This document shows, piece by piece, positions 36,507-47,541 of a stretch of 61,394 bases of DNA (the first letter of the stretch is position 1; every line of letters begins with the position of its first letter). Source of the DNA: Poteriospumella lacustris (lineage: Eukaryota; Sar; Chrysophyceae; Chromulinales; Dinobryaceae); the NCBI GenBank assembly GCA_008000375.1, contig SMOI01000102.1, positions 44,971-106,364 of the forward strand. The letters are read 5' to 3'. The notes beneath the pieces were generated by a model, which saw only the letters and a program-made list of their open reading frames with translations, searched no databases and was not told where the DNA came from. Both the position numbers and the translations under genes were made by a program.

Positions 36507-36698
36507 TCACACGAAGGCTTGAATATGCTGCCCCGGTAGATTTGGAGGACGTGGAAGTTGAGCCGGTTGTGCAGAAACTTTCGGTTTCAAATCGAAAAAG
36601 AAATAAAAGCGCGCGATATACATAGTCCCCACACCAATAGCAATAAGCATAATGAATGGGTCTGACAAAATCGCACTCAGTTTCGAAACGAGGCTCAT
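36507..36698 (-). CDS. Small single-pass membrane protein (tentative)
   Basis: 63 codons from the ATG at 36698, with one strong hydrophobic helix (DPFIMLIAIGVGTMYIARFY) followed by a basic/Pro-rich tail (PAQLPRPPNLPGQ). The frame stays open upstream to about 36764, next to the fold-back repeat starting at 36773, so a 5' exon could have been separated or lost there. I do not recognise a family. Confidence 0.35.
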   Translation of the reverse strand: MSLVSKLSAILSDPFIMLIAIGVGTMYIARFYFFFDLKPKVSAQPAQLPRPPNLPGQHIQAFV

Positions 36699-36772
36699 CG
36701 ACTCGATGTAGGTGTTGGGGGCATTACAAAACAAGTCCGAAATCCCTCCGGCTGCACTGCTTAGCTGACAGT

Positions 36773-37213
36773 TTCAACGTATCCAACGCCAGTGGGTACT
36801 GCATTGTCACAGGGGCCCAGTTTGGGGAGAGTGGGTGATGTTCGTTTAAATTGACCAGTGCTTTGGGCAAGGTTCGCTTGTCGACAGTGAGCCTGAGGGT
36901 ACCATCCGCCAAGCATTCGTCGATTCTTATGTGTGGTTGCGCTGTCAAGTCTACCTCAGAATTGTCGGCAACACTTTGGCGTGACTACTTAACATCGCAA
37001 CCACACATAAGAGTCAACGAATGTTTGCCCTCAGGCTCACTGTCGACAAGCGGACCTGCCGCGAATCGAAGTTGAGGCTTGGCGAATTTGACCCAGCTGC
37101 GGTCCATTTAACTGGTCCGCCAACTTGCCCGCAGCTTAAACGAACATCAACAACTCTTCCCAAACTGGGCTCCGGTGGCAATGCAGTACCCACTGGCACT
37201 AGATACGTTGAAA
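36773..37213. repeat. Imperfect fold-back (inverted) repeat
   Basis: Two matched blocks per arm: 36773-36848 pairs with 37136-37213, and 36872-36941 pairs with 36995-37058, at roughly 80-90 percent identity by eye. The right arm carries ~75 bp between its blocks that the left arm replaces with ~23 bp. The central loop is ~53 bp. This looks like an old foldback element, or an inverted duplication of a gene fragment: both arms keep related reading frames (P-V-G-T-A-L, S-L-G-R-V, R-L-S-T-V-S-L-R), the left one broken by a stop. Confidence 0.8.
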
Positions 37214-37934
37214 ATGTTGATTCTGAACCACTGTCAGAAAGAAGTCTGGGATTGAATTCTGAATCGGCTCGGATTGAATTGGATAGAAAGATGGCCGTCA
37301 ACACTCTCTCTCCTCCTGGACGAAAATCAAAGAACCTTCATCTTGATGAATATACTGTAATCTATGTCTTTAAGCGATATTTATATGTACATCATGGAAT
37401 GCCTGCGTTCTGGTTACATCGGGTAGACTTTTAGGGGGCTTCCCCTTGTATACGCCAAAAGACTGCCGCTATTCGTTATCGACTTTGTCGTTTAATTTTC
37501 TTACATGTTGATCCTTGCAAAGTAAAACGGTGTTCGTTTCGAATCTGATATACAAGAAAACTTCAAGACCAGTCCTACTTGCAACAGGAACGAGGGAGAG
37601 CCATATTCTTGCGGACGCAGGATGGAAGATATATGCAATATATCTGACTCTTTTACCCCTAACCCACACACACGCAAACGCAGTTGTCATAACGAGCTAC
37701 ACTAAATCAGTTTTTGGTTCTGAGAAGTTACAGATTCTATACCAGATGCTTTCCTACAGAGAAATACTTGCCGCTGCGATCACGTTTCAACTTCACCACT
37801 GCCCCTTCACTTCAGAGGACACCAAATGAAAGAGCAACAGCGCATCAGAACGGACGAGTCAACAACGTACAGAGACGGTGCGATCCATGTAAAAAAGAAA
37901 AGACCCCATTTCTCCCCCGCCATTCTCAGTTCTT
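37214..37934. other. Intergenic, no gene
   Basis: Between the fold-back repeat and the ARPC1 3' end. Short frames on both strands and nothing recognisable. Confidence 0.4.
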
Positions 37935-39289
37935 TTACAGAGACAATTGAGAAAACTTGGCATCCAAACTTTGCAGATTCCATTGCACCAACTTGCCATC
38001 GGAGGCAGAGGTAGAAATAGTGGTGATGGGACCAGCGCCACGAGTCGCATTCTGCAAGCAACTGATGTAACGTTCATGCTTCGTCTTTAAGATATCGGAA
38101 TCGGCTTTTCCATCTTGGCCTCTCACCGTCTTTGCACGGAAAAGTTCACGAGCACGAGCTGCATTGCTGGTTTCCGCTGCCGCTGATGCCGATGATGCTG
38201 AGGCATCACCTTCATCCACTAATCCATGGAAAGCCCACGTGCCGTTGGATAATTTATAGACCGCGGGATTGAAATCATAACCCGCTCCAACAAAGGCTTT
38301 CTCCGTCAAGAACATCAACGTCGTAAATGGCAAATCGGGTAAACGAACCACTTGCACTGGTGTTTCCGCAGCAACACCGAAGGTGGCGACATATACTTTA
38401 CTGTCGTGACTGGCATAGGCAAGTTGATTGCCAGAAGGAGACCAAGCCACCGCATGCACCCATGCATTGGTAGGAAGTTCTACGTACACTTCACCAAATT
38501 CCAACGGTGTATGGGTCGAAGCAAATGGGCCCAAATTGACATTGGTGCCATCGACTTCGCTGTTGAAGGTCGAGATCACACGGCATTTGAAATCAGCACA
38601 TCCCGTCGCCAACAACTGACCATTGCTGGGATGGAAAGAACAGCATAACACTGTGGACTTGAACTTCTTCTTGATCAATTTGCTCACCCACCTGTATCCA
38701 AACGTCATTCATTAGTCAAGCCCCATTCGAAGTGCACGGCCACGCAAACTACTTACCAGTCCTGCGAAGCCTCATAAGTGCAGACAGGGACGCACTTTGC
38801 ACTAGATGCCACAGCAAAGCGGACACCATCGAAGGACCACTTGACATCCAAGGCAGCGCGGTCAATTCGCAAGAGAACCAACGAGGGGCGCCAAACAGTC
38901 GCATCCGCATCGTAAGTCCACACGAATGCATTTCGATCGTGGGAGCATGACACAATTTTATTTGTTACTGGGGACCAGTCAATAGCAGAGACCAACAGAT
39001 CATGCTGTGTCACATTACAGATACGTTGATATCGTGGCAAAGACAAAGGTGTCAGCAGTGACAAGTGTCCTTACCTCAGTCAACGTGTGGAGCTTGATCC
39101 AGTTTCTGGTGTCATAGATGTGAATCTCATTGGAGTTAGGGCAGACAGCGATTTCTGTTTTTCCGAGGAAGATGTCAGGTGAAGAAGACAGAAAGTTTTA
39201 CTCATGAAGTCCTTACGAGATCGGTCAGCGTTCCAAGCGTGACAAGAGATTCCCTCCACCGGAGAGGTTAATGCCTGCACCAATGCCAT
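37935..39289 (-). CDS. ARPC1: Arp2/3 complex subunit 1 (ARPC1/p40), WD40 protein
   Basis: Four exons: 39289-39217, 39154-39075, 39004-38757 and 38691-37935 (introns 62, 70 and 65 nt), 385 residues, close to the usual ~370. It starts MALVQALTSPVEGISCHAWN, then IAVCPNSNEIHIYD, SAIDWSPVTNKIVSCSHDRN, VWRPSLVLLRIDRAA, SSFHPSNGQLLATG-type repeat, ADFKCRV, AVAWSPSGNQLAYASHDSKV and a final SDGKLVQWNL blade, the order of ARPC1. It is the beta-propeller that organises the Arp2/3 complex nucleating branched actin. An ATG three codons upstream is an alternative start. Confidence 0.95.
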
Positions 39290-40288
39290 CTTCAACAATC
39301 AAAATATGCCCTGAAGCAAGTTGGATATTGTCTCAAATGATGTGCCTCTTTGACAGGCTCGATTTCTTCGTTTCTTTGCCGATGGGAGGTTGATTGATGA
39401 TCGCTGTTCACCAAAAATACGACGCCCACTGCGGAAGATACGACCGACATGATGATGATGACGAGTGTGTCTCACTCAGCAGTGGGAGTTGTGTGACACA
39501 CGACAAATGACACAAGGAAGAAAAGTGACGACAAAAGACAGACGACCAAGCCAAGCGAGACGATGATGATGGGACTGTGGTATCGGTACCTATGGCAGTA
39601 CCGGAAGTACCTGTACTACCTGCTATGGTAGCAACGGTACATGGCACACGGAGTTGACACGCGAAAAAGTAAACAGTGAATCATCTCTGTGGGCGCCTGA
39701 GATTTGATCCTTTTTTGCCGCCGGTCGTTTATTTCGTTCCATATTTTGAAAGTCTGGCGACCATGCTGGAAGGAGAAATCGACGACAACACTCAAGTAGA
39801 GAACTTTGAGCACGCCTCTTTTGTGAGTCCGATTATAAAGCAGTGTTTGACAAAGATGACAAGTATTTTCACATGGGTGCGCAAAGTTTTTGCGGTTCAG
39901 AACTTTAACACTCTTCAGGGAAAACGAATCCCTGTGCACAGACCGCTATAGACAGATTGGGTGAAAAGAATAGTCGTTTAAAGAGAACACCGAGCGCTCG
40001 GTTCGTACTATGGATCTGGAACGTTGAACAAAGTATGACTTCGCTTGTAGCCCAGACAAATCTACGCTGATGCATAGGTGGAAATGTTCCTCGAAAATGG
40101 TAAATCTCAATTCTAAGCCAAGGGCAGAAAACCACAAGAATATGCTGTTTGGGGAGCAGATCTCCCGTCTCTATCTGCTTAAGACTGTACTTACGAGACC
40201 TTAAAGTGGAAGACCAAACTACTCAAAGACATTTACAAGACCTGGAAGCTTTAGAGATAAAACGAAAAAATGAAAACGGCAGCAAGGT
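39290..40288. other. Intergenic with one tentative small ORF
   Basis: About 1 kb between ARPC1 (-) and the RING gene (-). It contains short GGTACC/GTACC-rich repeats near 39570-39640 and the small ORF at 39763-39951. Nothing else was seen. Confidence 0.4.
39763..39951 (+). CDS. Small hypothetical protein (tentative)
   Basis: 62 codons from an ATG, acidic at first (MLEGEIDDNTQVENFEHASF) and then basic and amphipathic (TWVRKVFAVQNF). The composition is protein-like, but there is no recognisable family and no evidence of splicing. It could be a chance frame. Confidence 0.3.
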   Translation: MLEGEIDDNTQVENFEHASFVSPIIKQCLTKMTSIFTWVRKVFAVQNFNTLQGKRIPVHRPL

Positions 40289-40939
40289 CTAATAGTCGGC
40301 ATTGCCGAAAAGGGAGAACATCAATTCGTCCGGCTCACCATCAGTAATTTCCGATTTGGCTTCCGCTTCAGATTTTGAGGCTTTGTTCGGCTCCCTGGCA
40401 GGTATAAAAGTGTTGACCATCTGTTCAATGTGATCGATACCCATATCATAAATGTGCTGAGCTAACATGGTGCGCACCACGAGGTGGGTGCACCCTCTAA
40501 CAGGACATGGCTGAGGAGAAAATTCACAACTGGTCTCATGTTGTTCCCGATTTGCGATTGACACAACAGCATCACAATGGGGGCTGTTTTTGCAACGAAG
40601 TGTCATAGTTTCGAAGTAATTCACTCTCAGCACTCGGTGCATCGGCCGAAAGTCTTGGAGAACGTTGCCTGTGCGACAGTTGGGGCATGTTTTGTTGCTG
40701 TGGTGGACATAACTGTTGTGGCAAGGTTTGCATAAGACAATGTGGCATCCGTTCTCGCTGTGTTCAACTGGCTCCAGTGGGACCTCTCGACAAACAACAC
40801 ATGTAAAATAGTCCGGAACTGGTACACAAAAACGGATTGTCTCCAATGTTTGAGTATTCACCCCGAATAAATGAGCAATTCCAGGTTTTGACATCGGATC
40901 GATGACTGCTTGCTGTCGCGCTTGTGTTCGTCGTCGCAT
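40289..40939 (-). CDS. RING/TRAF-type zinc-finger protein, putative E3 ubiquitin ligase
   Basis: A single exon of 216 residues from the ATG at 40939. A RING-type cluster at ~46-95 has CVVC, CHIVLCKPC, H-H and CPNCR spacing, followed by a TRAF-like zinc finger at ~115-155 with RCKNSPHCDAV, HETSCEF, PCPVRGC and H. This RING-plus-TRAF-finger arrangement occurs in E3 ligases such as TRAF/SIAH relatives; there is no MATH domain. The C-terminus is acidic and ends in FGNADY. Charged coding-like segments upstream on the same strand (41245-40958) could be 5' exons. Confidence 0.8.
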   Translation of the reverse strand: MRRRTQARQQAVIDPMSKPGIAHLFGVNTQTLETIRFCVPVPDYFTCVVCREVPLEPVEHSENGCHIVLCKPCHNSYVHHSNKTCPNCRTGNVLQDFRPMHRVLRVNYFETMTLRCKNSPHCDAVVSIANREQHETSCEFSPQPCPVRGCTHLVVRTMLAQHIYDMGIDHIEQMVNTFIPAREPNKASKSEAEAKSEITDGEPDELMFSLFGNADY

Positions 40940-41513
40940 TTTTCTTCGATGCTTCGTTTACGAATAATCTTTCCAAATATGTGGTTCTGCTGTGATATTG
41001 GCTTGAAGGTTTTGTCGTCCATTTCTGGCAAAGATTGTCAGGAGTCGTGCGGAGCCCATGAAAAAGAAAATCAGGGAGAACGTGTCACTGACGAGGAACT
41101 TTGGGAGCTGGGAACTCTGGCAAACTGCTGGTGTCGTCAACTTCTTCTTTGTGCTCTCCTCGGTCAATCTCGTTCTTTGTTTCCACCTTGTTGGAATATG
41201 AAATCTCGTTCCCGTTACCTATCATCATCAAAGTTTCTTCGATGTGGAACATTTATTTTGGGACAAAGAATTCTGATGAACTCGCGTGGGCGGGGTTGGA
41301 TCGACGGTGTCTTGATGACGATGACATGTTGACTGATGATGACTGCTGTTGATTGAGTCTCGATGGGGTTGGAAAGTTGAATAAAATGAATGGATCCGTA
41401 AAAGAAAGTTGGTCCTGCTTTGACACAAGAGCACTGATATATTCCATGCGGCTTTGGTTGGCTTATTTTTTAATACCGTGGTGATGAATCGCCCCATCCA
41501 TTGAACCGTGGTG
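40940..41513. other. Divergent intergenic region
   Basis: Between the RING gene (-) and MLH3 (+). The minus strand has a hydrophilic frame starting with ATG at about 41244 that could splice at a GTGACA donor near 41077 into downstream sequence; this is unproven. Confidence 0.35.
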
Positions 41514-44251
41514 ATGTCATCCATTGCACCACTGCGCACGGACGATCAAGCGCTGATTAAAAGTGCATCGTTGTTGGGAAGTTTGCGAAGTATTGTCGAG
41601 GAGCTTGTGATGAATAGCTTGGAAGCCGATGCACGAAATGTTGACGTGTATGTGGATTCATCCAAAAATCTCTTGATGGTAAAAGATGATGGTAAGTTAC
41701 ACAGTAATTCACTGAGTTCATCCCATGTTTGATAACTTCTCCATTACATGTAGGAATTGGAATTCGTAAAGACGATTTGTTGGACATAATCGGCAAATGG
41801 GGCATGTCTTCCAAGGCCCATAATCACCAAGGACGAAGTCTTGCGGCCATTCGTCACATTTGTGAGACACTGGAGGTGATCAGCAAGACATCAGACTCGG
41901 CAGCAGTGTTTTCCAAGAAGATGAACTCATCTCTTGCTGATCGATTTTCGGAAGTCTCCTCCTTAGTCGATACATTACCTCAACAAGGAACTATTGTTAT
42001 CGTGGCGAATGTCTTTTCCTCACTTCCCGTGCGCCAGCGCTGTATCAACTGGCAGCGAGAAATTGTTGGCATCCGAGATTGGATCACGGCCTTGAGTCTG
42101 TTTCATCATAAAATCAACTGGACGATTCGGGAATTGTCGTCATCTCAGCTCTGCTATCGTATCAAAAGTACAGCTTCTGTTGCACAGGCTCTCATATGCA
42201 ACTTCGGTAGCAGCATTATCGACAAACTATGCCAAGTTGACGTGACTTTCGCCGGCTATCGTCTCGTTGGCTTTGTTTCCAAACCGATCCATGACTGCTG
42301 CATGTCCAGCAAAGAAAACCAATTTCTCTTTGTATCACAACGATTGATTCACAACAGTGGGGCGGCTGGTCATGTTCTAAACAAAGGTTTCACTCGTTTG
42401 TTGGCGTCACAGAATCGACCGGGTTTTAACGCCCGTCATATGGATCTCCTTGGCGATGGAGGTCAACGCTATCCATTCTTTCTGCTCCAGTTGACATGTC
42501 CACATCCTGACGATGCGGATATACAGTTAGAACCCAATAAATCAATGATCTTCTTTCGACAGCCCGCAGATGTCGAACAGTTGGTCATCCAACTGCTGAA
42601 GTTACTACAAGAGAAGTTTGCACCTTCCATGGCTCATGCCATTGCAGCCATTGAGCAGAAATATGGGAAGTCCAGTTCCATAGAAAACGTCTCATCCGCC
42701 GATACAACGAAAGTGACAACCAATTCGCCAGCGTTGGACAAATTTCTTCTTGAGCAGGCGCTTCAAAAAGCCATTCAGCCTCAGACACCATCACAACACT
42801 CTAAAGAGGAGGTCTTGTCGGAGGCATTCAACGTTGATCTAATCACTCCCAGTTCCGCATGGCAGCGTACGTTGAGTCGCTATTCATCGTCACCGTTTAC
42901 CAACGTATCTGTGACAAAGTCGTCGCATTTTACTCCTGAAGCCACCACTGGCAAAGGGGTGACTGTAGCTCGTTTCACCAGTGAGCTTGTTGACTACGAC
43001 AACGATTCCTCAGCATTGAGACAGAACGCTTTGGTCCAAGCGCTGGCGCCTTTGCCTACAGAGTTTGTTGGAACCCACAACAACAACATTTCACGTGAAG
43101 AGCCGCATACGTCGTCTCCGAACTGGTTTAATGACGATGAGAGTCACGTCGAAGGAGAAGAGCCTGAAGTTACGATCGGCGATTATATGATTCGTCATGA
43201 AATGGTTAAGGATGGCTACATGCTCCATCAGCAACTTGAGTCTCCGTCACAGGTCGTTGATGCAACAACTTGTGATGATCCCTCTGCAAGAGGGCCGCGT
43301 GTGCGCAATCCTGATAATGCAGTGAACACGAACCAAACTTCTCGTTCCGTAAGTTCATCTTCGAAGCGCCCCCGATCGCCTTCAAAGGATGGAATGGAAC
43401 AGTCGAAGTTTCAAAAGATAAGCGAATCATCGCCATGGACCACATTGCTGCCACACACCCGGCCCTTGGCCCTGCAAAGGTCGTCGATCATGTCGAATAT
43501 TCAGTGTATCGGACAAGTGGATCGCAAGTACATCGCATGTATCGTTCATGAATCCGCCAATTCCTCATCGGATACCATGGACAGCGCAGGTGTCCGACTG
43601 TTCCTTCTACTGGATCAGCATGCAGTTGATGAACGAATCAATTTGGAGCTCATGCAAGCAGAAGCGACATCTCCCATGGATCGTCGAACCATCATACTGT
43701 CTCCACCCCAACGATTGAATGTGGATTTGTCTATAACACACACTCTCCATGAGCAAATGGCCTTGTTCAGATCATGGTGTTTCACGTATCAAATCTACCA
43801 GCGCAATGATCGAACAAGTCATTACGACGTCGTGTCTTTCGATGCCCCGTTACCGTATGATGGTGGATCGAGTGGACCGTTTATGGTCGAGGTGTTATCT
43901 GTGCCATTGATCCATGGCGACGAGGTATTGACGGCGGATGATTTGATTGAGTTCTGCACACTTGTGCAAATGCAGCGCGACATGCCAGACTCGTTGCTAG
44001 CTCCTCCAGCTGTGCATCGCATTTTGACGTCGAAAGCTTGTCGTTCATCGCTGAAATTTGGTCAGTTCATGGAACAACAAGAAATGAATCTTTTGCTGTC
44101 TCGTTGGCAGCAAACCCGCTTACCATTCCAATGCGCACACGGCCGTCCAAGTGCGATACCACTGTTGGACTTGACGGCGATCGAGGAAACGCTGGAGGCG
44201 CAAGAGGCTGCCTTGGCGTCGGTTGACTTGCTTCCCCTCCTGGCGCCATAG
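41514..44251 (+). CDS. MLH3: DNA mismatch repair/meiotic recombination MutL homologue MLH3
   Basis: Exon 1 41514-41691 and exon 2 41754-44251 (62-nt intron), 891 residues. The N-terminal GHKL ATPase has EELVMNSLEADA (Asn for Mg-ATP), VKDDGIGI split by the intron, and NHQGRSLAAI. A long Ser/Thr-rich linker (~430-600) follows. The C-terminal endonuclease domain carries DQHAVDERINLE (~680), a complete DQHA(X)2E(X)4E metal site, then SKACRSSLKFGQ and FQCAHGRPS, which match MLH3 rather than PMS2. With MLH1 it would nick DNA in mismatch repair and resolve crossovers in meiosis, so a sexual cycle is likely. The frame before 41514 has no ATG. Confidence 0.93.
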
Positions 44252-44738
44252 CCAGCATCCATGTACACACTGTATATTTGTTCACGTCTGTTGATCACTT
44301 GTTAATCCATATCCATGTATATTGATCTGTTTCCTGTTGATACCCGTGACGGCACCGTTCTTCTTCATGTAACAGCACCATCTCGTCGATAAATCAATCA
44401 AAGAGCTTGTGATGTTTCAATTGTTGGGACACAACAATTAATAGATAATCTTGTCGGTAAGGCGACTTTTATAAAAGTGGACACGGTTAAAGGCCATACT
44501 ACTTTTACGCACTGCACTGTTCACAGCAGCAGAAGTAAGTAAAGAACATGGTGATGATGACACCACCTCGATAATCGTTGTGGCCATGACATTGTCATTA
44601 TTGAATGGTGAATAGATCTTCAATCAGATCGTATTGACTGACAAGAAGTGGTGATGGTATAGATCTCACCGCTTTATTCAAACCAAAGGTTGGAATATTT
44701 GTCAGAATTTCTCTGTTTACGGTTATTACGGAGACGAG
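44252..44738. other. Intergenic, no gene
   Basis: Between MLH3 and the BNR-repeat gene, both on the plus strand. AT-rich with short frames; no gene seen. Confidence 0.4.
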
Positions 44739-46136
44739 ATGACTACCTTTCTGGTCTGGGCAGTACTTATGGTTTGTATCTTTGACCACGTGGTCGCGTT
44801 CAATAACATTACATTAGATGGAGACATAAGTGGCATAGCATGTGATCCTACGGGAACATATCTTGCGGCGTCCATGCAATCGGGTGCTGGGTCCATTCTC
44901 TATTCGAAAAACAGTGGTGTCGACTGGATCGAAACCAACGCCCCAGCCACTGGATATGATTCATTTGGGAAGAGTTCTTCCGATCCAAATGTTTTAGCAG
45001 CCGCAGCTTCAGACAACTCGATTTGGATTTCAAGAGACTACGGCTACACGTGGACGGCGACTATCTCTTCACCACCTGTTCCTCTTGTGTATCCCATATC
45101 TGCCATTGCAATTGCAAATATGGATCAAAGTATCGTTCTAATAAACGGTGGAGCGAAATTAGGAGGATCGTGTGTCTTCATCAGTACTGACGGCGGTGCA
45201 TCTTGGAATACGAATCTCTTAGGACCCGATGCCCCAGACGCAACATGTTATTCAATCGCAACTAATGCCAACGCCAGTCAAATCGTCCTGTCTCTGTCTG
45301 CACCGTATGGACTCTATTTGTCGCAAGATTTGGGGAAATCATGGTCCCAAGTGTTCCCTTTGCCACCTAAATCAGACACCACGATGTATGGCGTGTACTC
45401 GATGGTGTACAACAACCAACGGTCGATCTTCTACGCATCCATCAGCAACACTGATTCATCGAATCCAATCATCCACTCCAATCCCACTGGTGAACTATGG
45501 GCCCCAATCATTGTACAATCATCGTCGCTAGTGTCGTGTCCTCCCATGGCGATTGCGGTTTCCTATGATGGACAGTACATTCTGGTCAACGACGGTGGGG
45601 AAATTTTCTTGTCGTCGGATTATGGGTCTCACTATGAAGAAATAGGGTTTCCCAAGGTTGGAGGAGGTTACGCTTGTATCGCAACCATGGATGTTTCACC
45701 ACCTCCGTTGTACATGTTCGCCACTCATAAATCCATTTACACGACGTCGGTGATCCCCTCGGCGTCTCCAACGGCGCAACCGACTCCATTGGATGTGTCC
45801 TGCGATGACAGTATATGCCCAACAAGCTGCCCCTTTGGTGCCACCACCTTTCATTACACAACCTCCATGTGTATGGTGTACTGCAGAGAGCAGCCATCGT
45901 ATGGGCAATGCTCACCAGGAGGCAAAGGTTGCAGCAGTAGCTGTCGAACGTCCCATGAACTTGCTCTGATCATCGCACTCGCGCTCTTTGCTTTCATCTT
46001 TTATATTGCTTTGGTTTATTTCATTTTATATCGATGTGGATGCGTTCCACGAAGTCATCTTCAGGGTCAATTGTATAGTCCACTGTTGACTTCGCAAGAA
46101 ATCGAAATGGGTGTCCCAGCCCAATCGGTAGATTAG
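44739..46136 (+). CDS. Type I membrane protein with BNR/Asp-box repeats
   Basis: A single exon of 465 residues. It has a signal peptide (MTTFLVWAVLMVCIFDHVVA), then an extracellular beta-propeller-like region of BNR repeats: SKNSGVDW, SRDYGYTW, STDGGASW, SQDLGKSW and SSDYGSHY, each the S-x-D-x-G-x-x-W turn found in sialidases and Vps10/sortilin domains. A Pro/Ser hinge and a Cys-rich stem (CDDSICPTSCPFG) precede a single transmembrane helix (LALIIALALFAFIFYIALVY) and a short cytoplasmic tail. Catalytic sialidase residues are not evident, so a sorting-receptor or photosynthesis-unrelated surface role is possible; this is inference. Confidence 0.82.
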   Translation: MTTFLVWAVLMVCIFDHVVAFNNITLDGDISGIACDPTGTYLAASMQSGAGSILYSKNSGVDWIETNAPATGYDSFGKSSSDPNVLAAAASDNSIWISRDYGYTWTATISSPPVPLVYPISAIAIANMDQSIVLINGGAKLGGSCVFISTDGGASWNTNLLGPDAPDATCYSIATNANASQIVLSLSAPYGLYLSQDLGKSWSQVFPLPPKSDTTMYGVYSMVYNNQRSIFYASISNTDSSNPIIHSNPTGELWAPIIVQSSSLVSCPPMAIAVSYDGQYILVNDGGEIFLSSDYGSHYEEIGFPKVGGGYACIATMDVSPPPLYMFATHKSIYTTSVIPSASPTAQPTPLDVSCDDSICPTSCPFGATTFHYTTSMCMVYCREQPSYGQCSPGGKGCSSSCRTSHELALIIALALFAFIFYIALVYFILYRCGCVPRSHLQGQLYSPLLTSQEIEMGVPAQSVD

Positions 46137-46632
46137 GTAGCGGAGTCAGAAACAGAGAGTTTCCTTTGAGTATATTAATACATGAACACTAGTTAGAAAT
46201 CATTCATTTCCCCCCCCCCCTCTGTGTTTATGAAGCCTTGGACGTTCACTGCGAACCAGAACCCACTGCTACCAGTACATAGTGTTCCATGTTGGAGATT
46301 CACGGCACTGAGCCGACGGACGTCAGCGGTTTCGAAAGGTAAGAGAGAGTCCCCCACATATTCAGATTCAAATTCAAAAACCCACCACCGCCCGAGAGGG
46401 GGGCCAGCAGCACTCGCTGATCTTCGTTTTGGTCAGACGCTGCTCTGCTCGCTGCTGCCGGGTCAAGGAAATCACACAGCTCAGGGCATAAACTATTAGC
46501 AAATTAGCTGAAGCGGGTATCGAATAAATTCATTTGTTCGTTTATCCAATTCGAAAATCTAAATTTCACAGACCTTCTTGGTACTCCATTAACAGTCTCT
46601 TTTTCCTTTCCCAACAACAAACAAAGTATACC
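46137..46632. other. Intergenic, no gene
   Basis: Between the BNR gene and ASF1. A C-run at 46210-46219; no gene seen. Confidence 0.4.
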
Positions 46633-47541
46633 ATGGCCTTGGTGACCATTCTGAATGTTCAGGTGCTTGACAACCCAGCTCCGTTCACAAATCCTTTGCA
46701 GTTTGAAGTAACTTTCGAGTGCTTGCAAGAGCTTCAAGATGGTACGTTTGTTCACGTCCCGTCGGGTGCGGGTAGTTAATTTTCTCAAGCTAATTCACGA
46801 CTGTTATTTTTGGTGTATGTAGACTTGGAATGGAAAGTTACCTACGTTGGAAATGCAAGAGACGCAAAATTTGATCAGACTTTGGAAGAAGCAATGGTGG
46901 GCCCGGTCCCGGTTGGTGTGAATCGCTTCATCTTGCAGACGCCACCACCGAATCCCGCTCAAATACCCAATCAAGATTTGATTGGCGTCACAGTCATTCT
47001 CCTCTCTTGCTCATATTTGAATCAGAAATTTGTGCAAATTGGCTACTTCGTGAACAATGAGTATGCGGATCCTTTCGAGCCGGAGAATTACCCTGATCCC
47101 GTCGACATTTCCAAGTTGGGTAGAAACATTTTGGCGGATGAGCCTCGCGTGACTCGTTTCCCTATCGATTGGACTGGAGCCAACCCTACGGTGACGACAA
47201 TGGATGGTGCTACGGACGAGGAAGAAGCTGCTGCAATCGCTGCCGATGGGCAAGATGATGGCATGGATGTTGAGGCCATGGATGAGGATGACGAAGAAGA
47301 GGACGAGGAGGAAGAGGACGAGGAAGAGGACGACAGTGCGGAAGTCGATTTGGAGGATGAAGAGGAAGGCGAGGAAGAGGAAGAAGGCGAAGACGAAGAG
47401 GCAGAAGGTGAAGAGGGTGAAGAAGGGGATGACTATGATGAAGAGATGCGAATGAACACGAGTTTTGAGTATCCGGAAGGCATGGAAATCATCAACAACG
47501 ACTCCAACTCCATTGACATCGCCCGTATGTTGGCCAAGTAA
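46633..47541 (+). CDS. ASF1: Histone chaperone ASF1
   Basis: Exon 1 46633-46741 and exon 2 46823-47541 (81-nt intron), 275 residues. The N-terminal immunoglobulin-like core is well kept: NVQVLDNPAPFTNPLQFEVT, DLEWKVTYVG, VGPVPVGVNRF, QDLIGVTVILLSCSYLNQKF, GYFVNNEY and RNILADEPRVTRFPIDW. The C-terminal ~110 residues are a very long Asp/Glu tail, longer than in human ASF1 and like fungal and protist forms. ASF1 binds the H3-H4 dimer for replication-coupled and independent chromatin assembly. The H3 and H4 genes of this window are its substrates. Confidence 0.96.

Noticed and set aside
46224-46499. 91-codon frame between the BNR gene and ASF1
   Set aside because: Its start lies directly after a C-run, its composition is not protein-like and it shows no motif.
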